From: Perca fluviatilis
Lineage: Eukaryota > Chordata > Actinopteri > Perciformes > Percidae
Assembly (NCBI RefSeq): GCF_010015445.1
Contig: NC_053126.1
Location: 12,706,669 to 12,770,668 of the forward strand
Direction of reading: 5' to 3'
Length of the DNA stretch: 64,000 nt
Position 1 is the first letter of the stretch; each line of letters begins with the position of its first letter. Of the stretch, positions 43,482 through 55,133 are shown piece by piece. The notes beneath the pieces were generated by a model. The model was not told the DNA's origin and did not search any database. It saw nothing but the letters and a program-made list of their open reading frames with translations. The position numbers and the translations under genes were made by a program.

Positions 43482-45045
43482 ATGGACCAGCACAGATCCC
43501 ACAATCCCAACTCTAGCTACCAAAACCGCCTGTCAGCTTACAAAAGAGATAGAGATGAAAGTAGAAGAAATCCCTGTGGGAGTAAACACTCCAGACCAAA
43601 CCACCACCCGTATAAATCTGGGACAACTCCTCGGCAAAACCCACCCAGCTCTCAGGGTTTGAGCACCAGAAGGGAGCTATATGAAAGAGACTTTCCAGTG
43701 TACAAACAGCCTGTTGAAGTAGGATGTTTTTCCCTCGACTCTGAGCGTAGATTCTTCAATGACAGCAGACAGATGAGATACTATGTGGAACCTGACAGAA
43801 ATCCTAATTTTGACCTGAGGGATGGATACAAAGACCGCTTTATAAAGAGAGATGACCGTGTGAAGGAGAAGCTGGACCACATCCTACGCTGGATCTTGGC
43901 CAATAGATCAAAGCTCAGCTCAAGGGTGACCACGGCCTCACCACGGTAAGTGTTATTATTAGTTTTTACCTTTTTTTTCTTATTCAGGGTAACAGATCAG
44001 ATAGATACTCAATTGTGATCTATAATCTCTAATCCAACCACTTATAACCATAATTTTCCTGTTGGACATGTATTCTTTGATCAACCTCTGCTCTTCCCAG
44101 TGCTTTAGATGTCGATATTGTGACATGGCGTGGTCATCTGACCAAGCTGCTGACCTCTCCCTATGAGACACGGGAGGGCTGGTTGCTGGCGGTCACCAGG
44201 TTCAGGGGCACGCTTTACATAAGTGAAGTGGAAACAGAAGCTGCTCGTAGGGATCGAGAGAATCGCGAAGAGAGACATGAAGAGATGATGTACTGGGGAT
44301 ACAAGTTTGAGCAGTACACATGTGCAGGTAGGCATTTATACAATAGTAGTATTATAATAGAGTATTATTCACTTCAATTAAATGTTATTTATAGTGTAAA
44401 ATCACAACAGGAGTTATATCAGGACATTTTACAGATAGAGTAGGTCTAGACCACACTCTAATTTACAAAGACCCAACAATTACAATTATTATTATTATTA
44501 TTATTATTACTGCTGTTTACTTGGTTTTCTTTCAAACCCTGATGATCAGTCCTCATATTGACTAACTGCCTTACATCAGCTCAGATACATTTCACAAGCA
44601 TCATGATAAAACATTATTTTATATATAGTCATCATAACTGTGGAAGCCCATTTCAGCCAGGAAATGAAAACAAACAATAGGTGAAATGTTCTTAATGACA
44701 AAATAAAAGTAACTCATGGTATTTCAAAATAACATACGCTTTATGATCTCAGTTCTGAGATAGCAAGTCAAAATTAGAAATGTTAAGTCAAAAATTGACT
44801 TTCAAAGTTGTGAGATAGTAAGAAAGTCAGTATTTTTTTATCTAGTATCTTATCACTTACTATCTCAATTATGACTTAGTATCTCATAGCTTTAACTTTT
44901 TGACTTCGAAGTTAAAAAATACAAATTGTGACTTTGTGTTCATAACATAATCTTATTACAGTGAGTAGTTTTATTTCTTTAATCTTTTTTTATTTTCCTG
45001 GCAGAAATGGGCTTCCATACCAGTATGTCTCATTTTATTACATTT

Positions 45046-45099
<54 letters not shown>

Positions 45100-46094
45100 T
45101 CATATAAAAGCACATGGGATGATAGCAGTTTAAATGATAACGCTTCACATTTGTCCATCCCTGTAGATAATGCCCACAGTGTACCAGACCCAGGCGGAGT
45201 GGTTAACACGAATGAGGCCTTCTGCACCGTGGTGCAAACTCGGCTCGCAGATCACAGACTCTTGTTCTCTGGTGAGGTGGACTGCCGGGATAAAGATCCC
45301 AACGCTCCAGCTCCTCCTGCATGCTACATCGAGCTGAAGACCTCTGCAGAGATCTGCACCCCCAAACAGCGCAGCAACTTCCACAGGTAGGTGATGAAAC
45401 AGTGAAGCATCACATAATTCACTTTTTCATGTCATATTGTTTGTTGGGACATTTGATTTTACCCACTCTAAACTGCCATATCTGAATGTTGGTGGTCCTC
45501 AGGTTTAAACTGCTGAAGTGGTGGGCCCAGTCTTTTCTCCCTGGGGTCCCTCGTGTTGTGGCAGGTTTTCGGGATCATGAAGGAGTGGTTGTCACTGTGG
45601 ACACTTTTCCCATCTCTAAAATGTCACATCTCATCAAGGTACAGTGAAGTTTTTTGCAGTGATAAACAGCTGGTCAACAACGTAACTAATCATTGAGAAA
45701 TCTTTTCTTGTCTTTTTTTTTTCTTCAAATAAAAAGTTATTGGACATGAGTAAATAAAAGATTAACTCAATATTTGGAAATTTTCTGTCTTACTTCTGGA
45801 CAGAATGAACACAACTGCTGGAAGCCAACAGTTTGTATGAACTTTTGCTGTGATTTCCTTTCTTTTGTGAAGCGTATCGCAGCTGAAGACAATCCAAGGT
45901 AAGTTGCAATGACAGACTACATTAACCTTTTTTCCATTTTAAGAAAAATATATTTCATGAGTTATTATTGCTTCCCCAGTGTGGTGTACCTTTTCTCCTG
46001 GGAGCCCCACAGAGATGTGACCTACTCCGTCCACAGGGACTCCCAGTATTCCTTCCTGCCACACTGGTATGTGGAGGAGATGACCAGTAGTTAA
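43482..46094 (+). CDS. dxo: DXO decapping exoribonuclease, complete, six coding exons, 418 residues
   Basis: Removes incomplete, unmethylated or NAD caps and then degrades the RNA 5'-3' in nucleus and cytoplasm. Exons: 43482-43945, 44101-44327, 45167-45386, 45503-45638, 45804-45898 and 45980-46094 (1257 nt, phases consistent). Family catalytic motifs are visible: GYKFEQ (Glu225), GEVDC (Glu267, Asp269), YIELKT (Glu286, Lys288) and WWAQSFLPG (Gln313), the metal-binding set of the DXO/Rai1 fold. The N-terminal 50 residues are polar, rich in Asn, Ser and Arg, and probably disordered. Human DXO is 396 residues, so this is slightly longer. The start codon follows an acceptor in the 5' UTR and is the first in frame. 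Intron 2 holds a MITE and a CA array. It pairs head-to-head with stk19. A polyadenylation signal AATAAA is at 46664-46669. Confidence 0.95.
44641..45017. mobile_element. MITE with 24-bp inverted ends in dxo intron 2
   Basis: The left end TGGAAGCCCATTTC-A-GCCAGGAAA (44641-44664) is mirrored at 44994-45017 with one mismatch. The interior is itself loosely palindromic, built from AAGTCA, GAGATAGTA and TATCTCA motifs. No target duplication or coding frame was found. Confidence 0.82.
45047..45097. repeat. (AC)n microsatellite, about 25 units
   Basis: AC run between the MITE and dxo exon 3. Confidence 0.98.
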
Positions 46095-46663
46095 GACTCG
46101 TACCTTCAGTCCTAATTTACAACAAAGACGTGGTCGACTAGGACTGTTAATTCAGACCTCCAATGGAGGATTGTTTCCCAAAATACATTGAAATTTGACA
46201 TTCATACAGAACTCCTTTTGGGTCACTGATCGCTACCATGTAATGTCTTTTTTATCTTTTATTTGTTCAGCAGTAAGAACTGAACCATGTTTTTTCATCT
46301 TGCATGTGGTGATTTTAATTAAACCGTAATGATGCACTGACGTCAATATTGTTTGAGACTTTATTATGTTATAACAATAATTGAAACCCCCGAAACAGTG
46401 GGATGTTAATTGAAACAAAATTAGAAAATGTTTTAAAAAAATATGTAAATACATGAAAATGACTTTGCATCCACAGTTAAAGTTATCTTCAAGTAGGGTG
46501 TTAAAAAACAATATTTCAGCAATATTTCATCTTAAAAAAAAAAAACTGTCATTGGAGAAAACCAGTTGTAAAGAAAACAGTTTACATGGTGTATCTATTG
46601 TCACTGCCTTTGCTGTTTTATAACGAATAGTGACATTTACCAGCTGTGGGCTCCTTCTTATTA

Positions 46664-46669
46664 AATAAA
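46664..46669 (+). terminator. Candidate polyadenylation signal of dxo
   Basis: AATAAA in TTATTAAATAAAGC, 570 bases after the dxo stop, followed within 20 bases by a TG-rich stretch. Confidence 0.6.
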
Positions 46670-48410
46670 GCTCATGTTGTCATTTTGACTAACCTGACTA
46701 CTAGTGACATTTTCTTTGTTCAGAGCTTTCTGCTCTTTCACACTTTCTATCCTCAGATTTTACCATTTACTTTCCCGGCAGTTTCAATTTTCTCTTTGCT
46801 ATTTTTTTTTTTTCATAAACACCTTTTGTGTGAAAGCTACATTTGAATTCCCTTACTCAAAATATACATTTGATATTGTGAATTCAACAAGTAACATTAC
46901 TCATAACTAATGTGGTGTACCTTGAGAACATCAGGTGTGTGAGAAAGCAAAACAATCAAAAACATAATACTTACTCAAATCTGGTAAATAATGTAATTTC
47001 TATTTTTTTTTGGTAAATTGACAGGATCCTTACTACTTGCAACTAGGCTTCACCACTGGCACTGATTACAATGAACAGTCAAAATGTTCTCTCCTAAATG
47101 TGATGTTACAAAGTAATATTGAGAGCAGCACCTCTTGTAATGATTAAAACTCACGTTACAGATTAAACAACCAGTTTAGAAGCAACAAAATGAGTGAATG
47201 AACTTTGAAAATCGTTTTAAGGTGAAAGGCAGCAGAAACTTCACATTCACCAAATTGGAGAAAGAGTGCTGTGATAAAAAAAAATAAAATACTGTACTGC
47301 AAAACGTGAAAACCCAACACTACTAACAGTATACTGAAATAAATAATGGAAGACACCTACGTGAGTAAATGTTCATACTGACCAATACAATCATGACAGT
47401 AAACAGTTAAGTGCATCATGGGCTTGTGTAAATCACCAACAGTCATCACAGCATTTATATCACTTCATAGTGCAGTTTTTCAGATATCATTTAGAGGCAC
47501 TTAACACCTACTGAAATATGTGTACACTCTCAAACTGTGTATTGTTAAGTACTTATTCCCTAAATTCATTTTTTACTTAATTTACTATAATTATTAAAAT
47601 CAAAACCTTTTTTCGGAGCTGGAAATGTAAGTGCAGATTTTACACACAAGTCTATAGAGCTCTTCTCTGTTTCATTGTTAATGTATTACTACCAATTTGT
47701 GGTTAATAATGACATCTTAAGTCAGCACATAAAAAAAAAAAAACATTCATCTGGCAGTAATTTCATGAGGTTTCTATCAAACTCAGTTAAATTCACAGTT
47801 AAAAGATAAGACTGAGTTTGTGAAGAATGGTCCACTGGCTTGGATCGAGGTAATACTTAAGTATGTAGCTCGCCTTATTGGTATCATCATTTGCAGAAAG
47901 CCCCTAATGTTAAAAGGAAAAGTTCAATATTTTGGGAAATAAGCTCATTCGCTTTCTAGCAGAGATTCTGATACCATCTTCTCATCTTACGGTCGTCAAG
48001 AAAGCGAATAAGCTCATTTCCCAAAATGTCATATGATGCCTTTTTCATTATGAAATACTGTGATGCTTTTACAGACTAGTTTTAAAATCTCAGCTGGTAA
48101 GATCACTTATAACCATCTCAACAGAGATTCACTAGTGGAGAAAATCACGGCCAGTCTGCACAAATGGAACCAGTTAAGGTTAAGAGAAAGAGGGAATTAT
48201 AGGCATCACACCCAGCTCTGGTTATGGTGTATGTTTTGGGGCGAGTGTGGGAATCTGTGGCCCTAAAAAGAAGGCACCAATCCCATCTCTTATTAAAACG
48301 TTAATGCGAGTGAAACAATTCCTAGCATCAACATTATCATAGGTAGGCATAGATAAAACCTACTGATGACGAGCGTACTAATGCAGTACTGTATTCAAGT
48401 AGGGGTTTGT
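46670..48410. other. dxo-slc25a17 tail-to-tail spacer
   Basis: AT-rich, with no coding exon seen. It contains the foldback repeat listed next and probably part of the slc25a17 3' UTR on the minus strand. Confidence 0.6.
47929..48027. repeat. Foldback repeat: 29-bp arms, 41-nt loop, two mismatches
   Basis: The left arm (47929-47957) contains TTTTGGGAAATAAGCTCATT. The right arm (47999-48027) contains AATAAGCTCATTTCCCAAAA. The arm sequence is the inner part of the teleost 'TTAAAGGGATAGTTTG' MITE family, so this is probably two opposed fragments or one rearranged end. Confidence 0.85.
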
Positions 48411-49453
48411 TCACTGCTTTAGTTTCTTGTTCAGGCCCATGACTTTGAAGGTAGCGGCGGTGATCTTCTCGTACACAACAAACATGAGGGCAGCAGTCAG
48501 TACTGTTTGTAGCAGCTTGGCCTCCAGGCCTTTGTACAAACCAAGAACACCATACCTCCTGTGATAAAGGGAACAGATGTGTATTAATAACCAGCCACGT
48601 GTATCAGTGAATGTGTTTGTGTTTGTAGCTGCACTCACTTGATTCTGTCCATTAGCAGAGAGAAAATGTTTGAGAGGCTTCCAAGCACTCCGCCCTTACC
48701 ATCACCTTTGTACTGGCCAAACTGATGAGAAAGCATTAAGCAGGTTAGCTTAATTCCTTGAGATTTGAGGTTGAAGAACTGACCTAACCCTAACCCATTT
48801 GTCATGAGATCTTAAAGACATTCTGCACCACTAACATCTATATGGTCTACAATATACAGTGATTACCAAGGGCTCCATTAGAGGTGCTTGTCAAGCTCCT
48901 AAACTTTTATGCACAGATTTTCTATATTTTTACATAGAAAAGATTTCTTTTTCAATTTAGTCTGAACGCTGCTTTATTCTTCTCTTGCCATTAACAAATG
49001 TTGTGACAATATAATGTAACAATAACAAATATATAGAATATCATCAGGCTTATCCTCTAACCACTTGGAAAGTAAACATTATATAACGTAGTATTTACCC
49101 TCAGGATGGCCTGAACTGTCTGAAGAGGATATGTTGCGGTGGTAGCAATGGCCTTGGCAATGGCTCCAATGAGAAAGATCTCTGCTGAGGAGATCTGTGG
49201 TAGGAGACAAAGATTTAACCCACTAATACCCCGTGGTTTCACTAGAACATTTATAACAAGTTTTCCTACAAATATGATTTGGCTATCAAAACATAAAATG
49301 AACAGTGGTTCATTACTAGCCAAGCTGTTTAAAGCTGATTTAACTTTTGCCGTATCCTGTCGGCAAAACATCTTCCTTTTTTTTTTAAGAATGACTTCAG
49401 TGCTTAACTCCAAGTCTTCCAGACTCGCTGCCAAAGCCGATTCCGACCGCTGT

Positions 49454-49504
<51 letters not shown>

Positions 49505-52500
49505 ATCTTCTTTGTTTTCAAGTAGCAGGGGAATTCACCATGGATGTAGGAATTCACCATAGACAGTATTCACGCGGAACCATCGCAACTCTGCCGTCCT
49601 TATGTTAAGCCCGCCCACCGACTCTATACACGATGTGATTGGCCTGACCAAAATTTGTTTTTTTCCAACGGCGAGTTGCTAGACTGACCACGGCTGCAAA
49701 TGAGATGAGTCAACTCAGTCGAAAAGGAGTCGAGGCCGACACATTAGCTTTGGTAATGTAGTACTCTACACAACACTGTCAGCGTCCTCTCACCTTCTTC
49801 CCTCCCCTGCCTGCCTTCCTCTTCATGGCCTCATAAAGCATGAACTGTACAGCCGGGTTGAGGACGAGAATGAGAGAGGGCAGAGTGCCGTTCCACAGAG
49901 TTCCCACACCCTCATTGGCTATGATCTGGGAGAAAGCATCTGAGAAGGAAAGCCCGAACACAGCAGGGTTTTACAACTGGGTAGTAACGAAAAAAGCAAG
50001 TCTGAACACTGAATATAGAAAGATATATCACATACCAAAGATGCCCCTGTACTGGGTCTGCTGGAGGTCTTCGTTCCTGAACTTTGCTCCCTGCAGCTTC
50101 AGTCGAGTGTTGACAACCCACATGGGAGTGGTCAGAATCACATTCACCACCCCTGTATGAACAACAGATAGTTAGCTTTCTTGAATCAATCATTTTTAAA
50201 GATACCACATGGAGTTTTTGACCTGTACTAGCTCTTTGGAACAGCGCTTTAATAAGTAGCAATGATACACATGATACAATGATACCCTGCCAATGGTTTC
50301 ACATTATTCTACTGATCTACAAGTGGCATTCATGTGGAAACAAATGCAGAGAGGAAGAAAAAAAATGGATATAAGCTGGAGCTGTGTCATGGAGCCCATT
50401 TTCTCCACTCCCATTATGTCATTTAATTGTGTCAATGTGGGTATGTTATGTATACTGAGAAGAAAGTGCACATTCCTCTCGCTCATCTGCTGTAATGTTA
50501 GTTACTTCCTAAGAAGGCTCCAGACACCACAACTCCAGTATACCGAGGAATTCAGAGAGCTTTCCCTGGCAGTGATAGGCTAAAGTTGGATGTATGCTTC
50601 TGCTGAGGCTCTACGCAGAGCTTTCACCGTTGCCTATGTGCCTAAGTGGACTGAAGTTTACACTTGTGTGTTAGTGTGTGCGTCCATCTCTTTAAGAGAA
50701 TAGCAGGGCCGGCATGTGTGTCTGCATGGGGAATGTGTCGAGCGAGTGAGAGAGTGATAGGGATTAGCTTCGGAGCGAGTACCGAATCTACAGTAGAGGC
50801 ATAGTGAGAGAAACAAAGTGTCTCCCCTGTGCTTTCTGAACACGGTCGGAAATCTGTAGCAGGAAGAGTTAACCCTCTCCTTGATTTCATGTTGTTTATG
50901 GAAAAGGAGAACCCGGAAATGAGTAGGGGGAAATGCAACCCTACCAAGCCACAGCTAAACGGACCAATCACAGTTGTTGCGGTCTGCATCGCCGCGACGT
51001 GTAGTTACAATTTTTGAGAGGTGCACGTCAGGCTACGGCGTAGGGTCCGTATCTCCACGTACCTATGTACGTACCCACAGTGTCGATTTAAAGCAGAAGC
51101 ATAAATTGGCCTTTAGTCAGCATTGGGTGAAGTGGTTTGACAAGGGCTTGAATGGAACGTTCATTTATATGTTAAAGTTCCACACTCTCAACACCTTTAC
51201 TACTTGATGGTTTCCATAAGATCATAAATATTATATATCATATATTAGTTTTACTGTACGTGTGTTTACCTGATACAACCCCCATGAGCAGGTCTTTGCC
51301 AGGTGTGGACTTTTCTGGACCAGATGCCGCCAGCTTCTTTAGCGTATTGAAAGTGTAGAAATAGACAAAGTTGGAGCAGCAGAGGCTGGAGATGACTGGT
51401 AACCAGCCTCTGTATAGAGCCTGACTGGGAGAAATGATGGAGAGTCAGACTTAGAAAACCAGCAAATATCACGTTAGAGAAGCTGGAACCAGAGAATTTT
51501 TTTTTTTTTAAGAAAATACTTAAATTATTTAAATTAACTAAATTGTAACATGAATTTGCTGTCAATCAACTAATTGATAAATTTACTGTTTCATCCATAG
51601 TTCAGACAGATTTTACTGATTATAAATATCTGCTGCAAATACATTGCACTTGTATTTCATTGAGTTGTCTAAATCAAACCAAAAAGCTTGCATTTAAAAA
51701 AAAAAAAAAAAACTATACTTACAAGCCTTCTTCCTTTGCTATCTCAGCCAGGATGACAGGGGTAGAGTTAGACTTTCTCTTCTCATCCACTGAAAACACA
51801 AAAGTGAAGAAAAAAAAAAATCAGAAGATCAAAAGATCAGTTTACTGGACATGAGGAGGAATCTCATCCTCAGTGGTTGCATACTGATTTATGTGGCTCT
51901 GAAGAAGCTTTCTAAAGCCTGAAGTAAATAACCCAGGTGATAGAGCTGGGCAATATATCGATATCGCGATATGAGACTAGATATCATCTTAGATTTTGGA
52001 TACCGTAATATCAAAATATGGCATAAGTGGTGTCTTTTCCTGGTTTTAAAGGCTGCATTACAGTAAAGTGATGTCATTTTCTGAACGTACCAGACTTATG
52101 TAAATATTTTGTGAAAGCACCAATAGTCAACACTACAATATCGTTGCTGTATCAATATCGAGGTATTTGGCCAAAAATATCGTGATATCTGATTTTGTCC
52201 ATATCGCCCAGCCCTACCAGGTGATGCCATCAGCTTTACCTTGGCTTGAGTTTGAGACTTCAAATTTAAAACAGAAACTCTGAGTAACAAACCAGGGGTG
52301 GACAAGGGTGTTTACAAGGCATCAAGAAAATGGGAAGTAATTGTTTATTTAGAAAGCACCTTTCAAGAGAAGTACAAAGTGCTCCCTAATCAAAAATAAG
52401 GACGTATAAAACAACATGAATAAATAAAGGTTATACAAAGACCAGTCTAAAAAGGTGAGACTTTTCAAAAAGGTGTACAAGTGTACTTAGCTTGACTCAT

Positions 52501-53083
52501 GAGGACATGAGGATATCTTGGTCTAGCGCAATACTGAATTAGTAGACTATCCTTTACTTTCCTTTTTTTGTCTCTTATAGTAGGACAGATGTTAGGAGAG
52601 AAACTTTGTTGTGGGTTGGCTGCTCCAGGTTTTATTGTAAATAAACAAAAATCAATAAAGACATTGTTAAAATAAATATAAAAACCTCGTTCAACTGCTA
52701 TTAGGTATCCTCTGTCCAAGATGATAAGACCTCCAACTTACCCTGCAGTCTGCTTTTGGCTGTGTCCAAAGGAAAGAAGACGGTCATGGCTGTCACACTC
52801 CCCTAAAAAGACAACGCATTGTAATGAAAAATTAAAATAAAAAATAAAAAACAAAATGACAAAAGGCTCATTCCCTCCCCCAGTAAAATAATTCCCTCTT
52901 CAATACCAGCACTGCTAACATCAAGCTAGTTAGACAAAAGACCAGACCACCCACATACTTTACATTCATTTATGACATCTCCTTTTATTGCACTTTATCT
53001 CTGCTCACCATTGCACCTGCCACGGCATGAACCAGCGTCTCGTAAGACAGAAGGCCGACAGCCGAGCCACCGTTCTCGGACAT
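48411..53083 (-). CDS. slc25a17: Peroxisomal carrier SLC25A17 (PMP34), complete, nine exons, 315 residues
   Basis: Mitochondrial-carrier-family transporter of the peroxisomal membrane that exchanges CoA, FAD, NAD and adenine nucleotides. Exons on minus: 53083-53009, 52802-52742, 51789-51723, 51424-51270, 50152-50036, 49939-49794, 49194-49099, 48721-48639 and 48558-48411 (948 nt, phases consistent). Three carrier repeats are visible with the family's PxDxxK-type signatures: PLDTAKSR (repeat 1), PMWVVNTR (repeat 2) and PLQTVQ (repeat 3). Matching stretches include [47 protein letters not shown] and [20 protein letters not shown]. The degenerate second and third signatures are also present in human PMP34. 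The C-terminus GLNKKLKQ replaces human GLKRAHQH. In exon 4 the acceptor is taken at TCCCAG|TCAGG, because it restores the family length (EEGFQALYRGW). Human length is 307. Confidence 0.95.
49458..49503. repeat. (CAG)n trinucleotide array, about 15 units, in slc25a17 intron 6
   Basis: Pure CAG on plus (CTG on minus, the sense strand of slc25a17). It lies in the intron between exons 6 and 7 and encodes a spurious poly-Ala frame. Confidence 0.96.
51941..52216. mobile_element. hAT-type MITE in slc25a17 intron 2
   Basis: The ends TAGAGCTGGGCAATAT and ATATCGCCCAGCCCTA are inverted. They are flanked by a perfect 8-bp duplication CCAGGTGA at 51933-51940 and 52217-52224. The interior contains TATCGATATCGCGATATGAG-like motifs and no transposase. 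Confidence 0.93.
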
Positions 53084-55133
53084 CTCTGCAGACCCAAACA
53101 CCGGGACAGTAACCGCGGAGGAAGGACCCGAAGAGAGGTAGCTAGTGGTCGGTCTGGTTTTTCTAGCTGCGGAACTGTTTGGGGAATGGCATAAACTTTC
53201 ACAGCTCCGACTCCATGGTGTTCACGTATACAAGGCGGATCAGAAACAAGAGAAAACGATGCAGAGAGAAAAGTGTCGAGCAATGTTTCCTCCCAGCCCC
53301 GACTCATTGGTTGAACGGTTGAACCCAACCCAGTGACTGTAAAAAGAACCGGGTTGGTTGACGACGCTTCTTCTTCTTCTATAGTCTCTTCTTCCTGTTT
53401 CTTCTTCTTCTGTTGGCGTTTAGAAAGTAGTAAAAACGCATTACTGCCACCTACTCTAGTGGAGGGTGCAAAAATGTGTACTTTTTTGGTTGGCTTGCTT
53501 ACTGAATTTGTTTCGTGTTTCTTAAATGCAGTAAAATAAATTAGCATTTTAAAATAAAACTAAATCATCATACATATATTTCTCTTTTTAACATGTCTAA
53601 TTGTAATGCCACAATTAAACAGTTTTTGGCACCTTGTCAAAAGCATTGACTGTTAATATTAACAGTCTATAGTCAAAAGTTAATTTGGAAAAGTTTGGAA
53701 TCAGTTCATTTCTTTTTGAGATTTTTCCCCATTAATAAAACAAAAAATAAAAATAAAACATACATCGATTTCATTGAAGGTCACTTGAAATCAGTAAAAT
53801 CTGTGTGTCTTTAGAAAGCATTCTACCATGTTATGTGATTTGATATTTTATTTTCATAAGCCTGGAGGGAATGCAAAATTTACCTCATGACATATGCTGT
53901 TACAAATAGGCTCAAACTATTTATTATGAGAAATCACCAGTGGTGAAAGAAGCATTAAGATATTATACTAAACTAAAAATAGTTATCAAAGGTGGAATGT
54001 AACCAAATACCAAGTATTGTACTTACAGTAGTTTTGAGGTATTTGTACTTTGAGTAGTTTCAATTCCACTATACATTTCACAGCGATAGTTACTAGTTAC
54101 TTTGCAGACAAGAATTATACTTTTATATTCTATACAAATTATCATCTTACAAAAGATGACACATAAACTACCCTGTGTATTAAAAAAGTTCAAGTTAGCT
54201 TCAACTTTATCTGGTACAACATTAAAATACTTCTAACAGATGGATAAGTAAGAATAACCCAATGATATAAACATAATAATAAAAAGAATATATAATTCTG
54301 CAAAATTAGTACTTTTACTTTTTTAAACTAAATTTTGTGGACAATACCTCTGTACTTTTACTTGAGTTTAATTATAAATGCAAGAAAAATACTGTATTGT
54401 AAAATATCTTACCATTTTTTACCACTGTTAATATCACAATGTAAAAAATACTCAAAATTAAATGTAAATATACCAAGTAAAAATACTGTAATAAGTAAAA
54501 GTCCTCCATTCAAAATGAAATAGTATAAACAAATATACTTAAAGGGATACTTTTTTTTTTTAAACTAGCTCTGTAAGCCAAACACCGCTCACACTGCCCA
54601 CACTAAGATGACACAGAGCTGGATTTAAAACAGCAAAATATCTCAAAGAACATGTAAAAGCACTCATAATGTGTTATATTACATTTGGTGGATTATTGCT
54701 TTAGTTTAATGTTGTAACTGGTCGATGTGAGGGTCCAATTAAGTATCATATCATATGCAAAATTTGAATCAGTAAATAAGTGTAAAATAAATGTAGTAGA
54801 GTAAAAAGAAGTATTATAAATTAGCAGAAAAGGTTTCTCATAATTCTACTTATGGTATAACACTGGGAATCTCGCCGGTATCACACGTAATAATTAAGCT
54901 TTAAATAACTCTTGGGTATTTTTCTCGAGCATCATTGGTGAAATTGTGCAGTTGACAGTAGGGAACTGGACTTTGCTTTTGTTTTATGGCTCTGAGCTGC
55001 TGATACGTTCACGCCCAGTGATCACTTTGTTTGCTCGGGTCTGCAGTCGAGTCAGTCTGTGCATCTGACAGGAGCGTGGGGGGAAAAAAGAAAAAGAAGT
55101 AACAGATTTGACATTTTCTGTTCTTTTGAAGAG
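53084..55133. other. Divergent spacer between slc25a17 and anks4b
   Basis: The first 250 bp beside slc25a17 are CpG-containing and probably hold its promoter and 5' UTR. The middle is AT-rich and includes a degraded MITE. The last 200 bp before anks4b would hold its promoter and 5' UTR. No coding exon was found. Confidence 0.55.
53938..54427. mobile_element. Degraded MITE of the 'CAGTGGTG' type
   Basis: Left CAGTGGTGAAAGAAGCA and right TTACCACTG are roughly inverted. The inside repeats GGAATGTAACCAAATACC and TACTTTTACTT, as in the elements at 20.7-21.8 kb. Flanking duplications are not evident. Confidence 0.55.

Noticed and set aside
49057..49560. A 167-residue minus-strand frame with a 15-Ala run joined to the carrier exon sequence
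   Set aside because: It is slc25a17 exon 7 plus intron 6 read through the CTG array. The acceptor before ATCTCCTCAG and the family alignment show that the upstream part is intron.
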